Assembly: GCA_031288055.1 (NCBI GenBank)
Contig: JAITSD010000076.1
Coordinates: forward strand, 1 to 8,257
Reading direction: 5' to 3'
Length of the DNA: 8,257 nt
Source of the DNA: Candidatus Opitulatrix roisinitermitis
Lineage (GTDB): Bacteria; Actinomycetota; Actinomycetes; Actinomycetales; Bifidobacteriaceae
The notes under the pieces are model-generated. The model had not been told where the DNA came from, made no database searches, and saw only the letters and a list, made by a program, of their open reading frames with translations. Both the position numbers and the translations under genes were made by a program. Shown here in pieces: positions 5,900 through 8,257 of the stretch. The stretch's first letter is position 1. Each line of letters begins with the position of its first letter.

Positions 5900-5927
5900 A
5901 TTATAACGGTACTGACGGAAATTTCAA
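5900..5927 (-). promoter_or_regulatory. Promoter of groES inside the 3' end of ispH
   Basis: On the minus strand, TTGAAA (5927-5922) and a consensus TATAAT (5905-5900) are separated by 16 bases. The start of transcription would be near 5893, giving a leader of about 42 bases that holds the strong Shine-Dalgarno. This is the best two-part promoter in the window and overlaps the last codons and stop of ispH. It looks like a housekeeping-type promoter. I see no palindromic operator around it. Confidence 0.65.
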
Positions 5928-6896
5928 CTTTTCTAAAGACATATCTGAATTAGCTTGATTAATTATTTCCACCTTGCCAACTATTTGTTTTATTTTTTCA
6001 ATTACTTTATTTACTAATATATTTGGTACACTAGCTCCAGCCGTTAAACCTGTTTTTGAACTTAACATATCTAGTTTAATTTGATTAGGTTTGTCAATTT
6101 GCCAAGTTGGAACTATTTCTTTAGCAATTTCATAAAGTCGTAAACTATTTGAGGAGTTTTTAGACCCAATAACTATTAAACTATTAACTTCTTTAGCTAG
6201 CTTTTTTACAGCCCACTGTCTATTTTGTGTGGCATAACATATACAAGATTTTTTAGGATTTAAAATATTAGGAAATCTAGAATTTAAAATAGCAACTATA
6301 GCTTTAGTATCATCTATTGACAAAGTGGTTTGTGAAACCCAAGCTAATTTATTAGTTGGTTTAATTTGAATATTTCTAGCAGTTTTTTGACTATCAATAA
6401 CTTTTATAGAGCCTTTGATATTTGGTTTAACTGTCTTATTGAATTTATTATTAGGACTGCTAGCAAAATTGGCCCAACCCATTGAACCTGTTATTTCGTC
6501 ATGACTAATATGTCCTATTAAAAAAATAGTATAATTCTTATCTGATAAATTTTTGATAGTTCTATGGACTGAATTAACTAGTGGACAAGTAGCATCAATA
6601 ATTTCTAGATTTTTTAATTTAGCTTGGTTAATCACTTTAGGTGAAACGCCATGAGCTGAAAAAACTACTTGTTTAGCTGTTTTAGGTATGTTATCTAAAG
6701 AGTTAACAAAAACTATATTTTTTTTAGTTAAATAGTCAACAATATATTGATTATGGACTATTTGATGATAAACATATAATTTTTCAGCCTTAGGTCTTAT
6801 TTGCCGTAAGCTTTCCACAGCTTCCACAGCTCTAGAAACCCCAGCACAAAAACCTCTAGGTCTAGCTAATATAATTTGTACAGTTTTAATAGGCAT
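5901..6896 (-). CDS. ispH: 4-hydroxy-3-methylbut-2-enyl diphosphate reductase (IspH/LytB)
   Basis: IspH is the iron-sulfur enzyme of the last step of the MEP pathway, reducing HMBPP to isopentenyl and dimethylallyl diphosphate in the cytosol. The 331 residues include all three cluster cysteines: Cys17 in R-G-F-C-A-G-V, Cys104 in D-A-T-C-P and Cys220 in C-I-C-Y-A-T-Q-N-R-Q. Substrate and proton-relay residues are also visible: His82 in S-A-H-G-V, His132 and Glu134 in H-D-E-I-T-G, S-Q-T-T-L-S at 188-193 and S-N-S at 249-251. A lysine- and asparagine-rich stretch at about 145-162 looks a little longer than in E. coli. The product feeds polyprenyl phosphate synthesis, which the mannose synthase on the other strand needs. 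The start lies 16 bases after tatD without a Shine-Dalgarno, so it is probably translated from a shared message. The start could shift by a few residues, since the conserved part begins at about residue 6. Confidence 0.97.
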   Translation of the reverse strand: MPIKTVQIILARPRGFCAGVSRAVEAVESLRQIRPKAEKLYVYHQIVHNQYIVDYLTKKNIVFVNSLDNIPKTAKQVVFSAHGVSPKVINQAKLKNLEIIDATCPLVNSVHRTIKNLSDKNYTIFLIGHISHDEITGSMGWANFASSPNNKFNKTVKPNIKGSIKVIDSQKTARNIQIKPTNKLAWVSQTTLSIDDTKAIVAILNSRFPNILNPKKSCICYATQNRQWAVKKLAKEVNSLIVIGSKNSSNSLRLYEIAKEIVPTWQIDKPNQIKLDMLSSKTGLTAGASVPNILVNKVIEKIKQIVGKVEIINQANSDMSLEKLKFPSVPL

Positions 6897-6912
6897 TTTA
6901 TAATTTTTAAAT

Positions 6913-7878
6913 CTATAAATCTAAAACCTGTAAAGTATTATTATAGGTTTTTTGGCAAAATTCAGTCAAATCTAAGTCTAGAAAATTGCTTATAAAAGTT
7001 GCCACATTAGCTGTATAAACAGGTGCATTTGGTCTACCGCGATTAGGCTCAGGAGCTAGAAAAGGACAATCGGTTTCTAATAAAAGGTAATTCAAATTAG
7101 TTGATTTTAAAGCTGCTTGTGAATTATGGTTATTTTTAAATGTTATAGGTCCGGAATATGATAAATACCAGCCTTGTTTACAACAAAACTCTGCCATAGT
7201 TGAATCACCTGAAAACGAATGGAATATAACTCGTTCGGGCGGAATATCAGCTTGTAAAATTTCTAATATTTTTTTATGGGCTAATCTATCATGAATTTGC
7301 AAAGCTAAATTATATTGTTTAGCTATTTCAATATGTTGTCTAAATGATTTAATTTGTGATTCCCAACCAGTTTCGGCAGTTCTATAAAAATCTAAACCTG
7401 TCTCTCCCACTACCCTAATTCTATTATCATTAGTAATTTTTTGCCTGACAACCTCAATAGCTTGTGGCAAATTATACTGTTTATGGATTGCCTGCAATCT
7501 CGGAGTTAAGCCATCGGGTGAAATATCAGCCAAGCCATCATGTAAAGCTGCTTCATTAGGATGAATAGCCACAGCTGCTATAGGTGAACTAATTATTTCA
7601 CCTATAGAATCTAGAACATTTGATAAATTATTTATTTTTTTATAATCACAAGCACATTGTATAAAATTATTTATATTCGATTTTAAACTAGTTTTAGCAA
7701 TTTCTTTAAACGATGGATTATTAATTGGTCGTCTAGCTTTGATCAAATTATTTTGGTTAATGTCTTTAACCCAATCATCAATCATATCTATATGAGCGTG
7801 TGTGTCAATAATAGGCGATGGCAATTTAGTTGGTATTTCCCCCCAATTTCGACGTTTTTTATCGGATTTGGTTGACAT
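6913..7878 (-). CDS. tatD: TatD family metal-dependent hydrolase/deoxyribonuclease
   Basis: This cytosolic TIM-barrel hydrolase belongs to the TatD family, whose members act as metal-dependent DNases or 3'-exonucleases. From the ATG at 7878 it has 321 residues. The metal ligands are in order: His27 and His29 in D-T-H-A-H-I-D, Glu159 in G-E-T-G-L-D-F, His196 in Q-I-H-D-R, His220 in F-H-S-F-S-G and Asp270 in L-E-T-D-C-P-F-L-A-P. The basic, polar tail of about 22 residues before the barrel is usual in actinobacterial TatD. A TTG two codons earlier (7884) is an alternative start; I prefer the ATG because neither has a Shine-Dalgarno. The gene overlaps the end of proS by 20 bases. A TAAAAT on the minus strand at 7892-7887, eight bases from the ATG, could be an internal promoter, but it lies in AT-rich coding DNA. 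The exact substrate is not shown by the sequence. Confidence 0.93.
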   Translation of the reverse strand: MSTKSDKKRRNWGEIPTKLPSPIIDTHAHIDMIDDWVKDINQNNLIKARRPINNPSFKEIAKTSLKSNINNFIQCACDYKKINNLSNVLDSIGEIISSPIAAVAIHPNEAALHDGLADISPDGLTPRLQAIHKQYNLPQAIEVVRQKITNDNRIRVVGETGLDFYRTAETGWESQIKSFRQHIEIAKQYNLALQIHDRLAHKKILEILQADIPPERVIFHSFSGDSTMAEFCCKQGWYLSYSGPITFKNNHNSQAALKSTNLNYLLLETDCPFLAPEPNRGRPNAPVYTANVATFISNFLDLDLTEFCQKTYNNTLQVLDL

Positions 7879-8257
7879 AGTCAATTATTTTATCTAGTTT
7901 TATAAGTTTTTTCTCTGTACCATCTCGTTTTTTAATTTCTACAGCACTGTTTGCTAAAGCTTGACCAACTGTTAAAATATACGGTACACCTAGTAATTCG
8001 GCATCTTTAAATTTAACTCCGGCGGATATTTGTCTATCATCCAATATAATCTCTATATTATTATTCTCTAATTTTTTAGCTATATTATAAGCAGTTTTAT
8101 AGATATTAAGATCTTTACCGGCTGCTACAATATGAATAAAAGCTGGAGCGACAGATATAGGCCAAGCCAAACCTAAATTGTCATTTTTAGATTCAGCTAA
8201 AGTGGCTAAAAGTCTAGATACCCCTATGCCATAGGAACCCATAATAAGTGTTTTAGG
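7859..8257 (-). CDS. proS: Prolyl-tRNA synthetase, C-terminal part (gene runs off the window)
   Basis: Only the last 132 codons are present; the frame is open to the right edge and begins P-K-T-L-I before the internal methionine at 8242, which is not the true start. M-G-S-Y-G-I-G-V-S-R-L is class II motif 3 with its ATP-binding arginine, in the form typical of bacterial prolyl-tRNA synthetase. G-L-A-W-P-I-S-V-A-P follows. The rest is the anticodon-binding domain, with L-D-D-R, G-V-K-F-K-D-A-E-L-L-G-V-P and a terminal beta-alpha segment. The enzyme charges tRNA-Pro in the cytosol. It overlaps tatD by 20 bases and is probably the first visible gene of a proS-tatD-ispH unit. Which ProRS subtype it is (with or without the editing insertion) cannot be judged because that region is outside the window. 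Confidence 0.95.
   Translation of the reverse strand, partial: PKTLIMGSYGIGVSRLLATLAESKNDNLGLAWPISVAPAFIHIVAAGKDLNIYKTAYNIAKKLENNNIEIILDDRQISAGVKFKDAELLGVPYILTVGQALANSAVEIKKRDGTEKKLIKLDKIIDYVNQIR

Noticed and set aside
6813..6830. Direct 9-bp repeat TTCCACAGC
   Set aside because: It encodes the repeated Ala-Val-Glu of the conserved IspH N-terminus on the minus strand, so protein sequence explains it.

Overview
The window is AT-rich (roughly 30% G+C by eye; not computed) and comes from a bacterium whose gene content points to the Actinobacteria (Actinomycetota). The strongest marker is RbpA, an actinobacteria-restricted RNA polymerase-binding protein, sitting next to lnt and a polyprenol-monophosphomannose synthase. 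That grouping is also seen in Mycobacterium and Streptomyces relatives. Such low G+C is unusual for the phylum. Together with very short spacers, overlapping genes and no TGA stops, it suggests a streamlined or reduced genome. I cannot assign a genus.

Positions 1-114 hold no gene that I can see, but do hold a 20-bp tandem duplication and a promoter. From 115 to 2957 a plus-strand run encodes a small single-span membrane protein (possibly TatA-like), a diacylglycerol/lipid kinase and apolipoprotein N-acyltransferase (Lnt). The genes are almost touching or overlap. A second plus-strand unit (3051-4159) encodes polyprenol-phosphate mannose synthase and RbpA. After a 52-bp gap with a weak terminator-like hairpin and another promoter-like box, a polytopic GT-C glycosyltransferase (4212-5549) follows. 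These genes fit a theme of envelope lipid and lipoprotein metabolism: a lipid kinase, lipoprotein acylation, synthesis of the lipid-linked mannose donor, and a membrane mannosyltransferase that would use it.

From 5567 to the right edge all genes lie on the minus strand and converge on the glycosyltransferase. In transcription order they are proS (3' part only), tatD, ispH and groES. The first three are packed tightly and probably co-transcribed. groES appears to have its own promoter inside the 3' end of ispH and the best Shine-Dalgarno in the window. No groEL accompanies it. Between the converging stop codons lies a 21-bp tandem duplication.

I see no RNA gene, CRISPR array, insertion sequence, phage gene or clear new defence system. 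The more interesting signals are small: promoter -10 boxes placed so that transcription would start at or near the start codon, an altered zinc-ligand spacing in RbpA, the solitary groES, two recent-looking short tandem duplications, and the unidentified 104-residue membrane protein.
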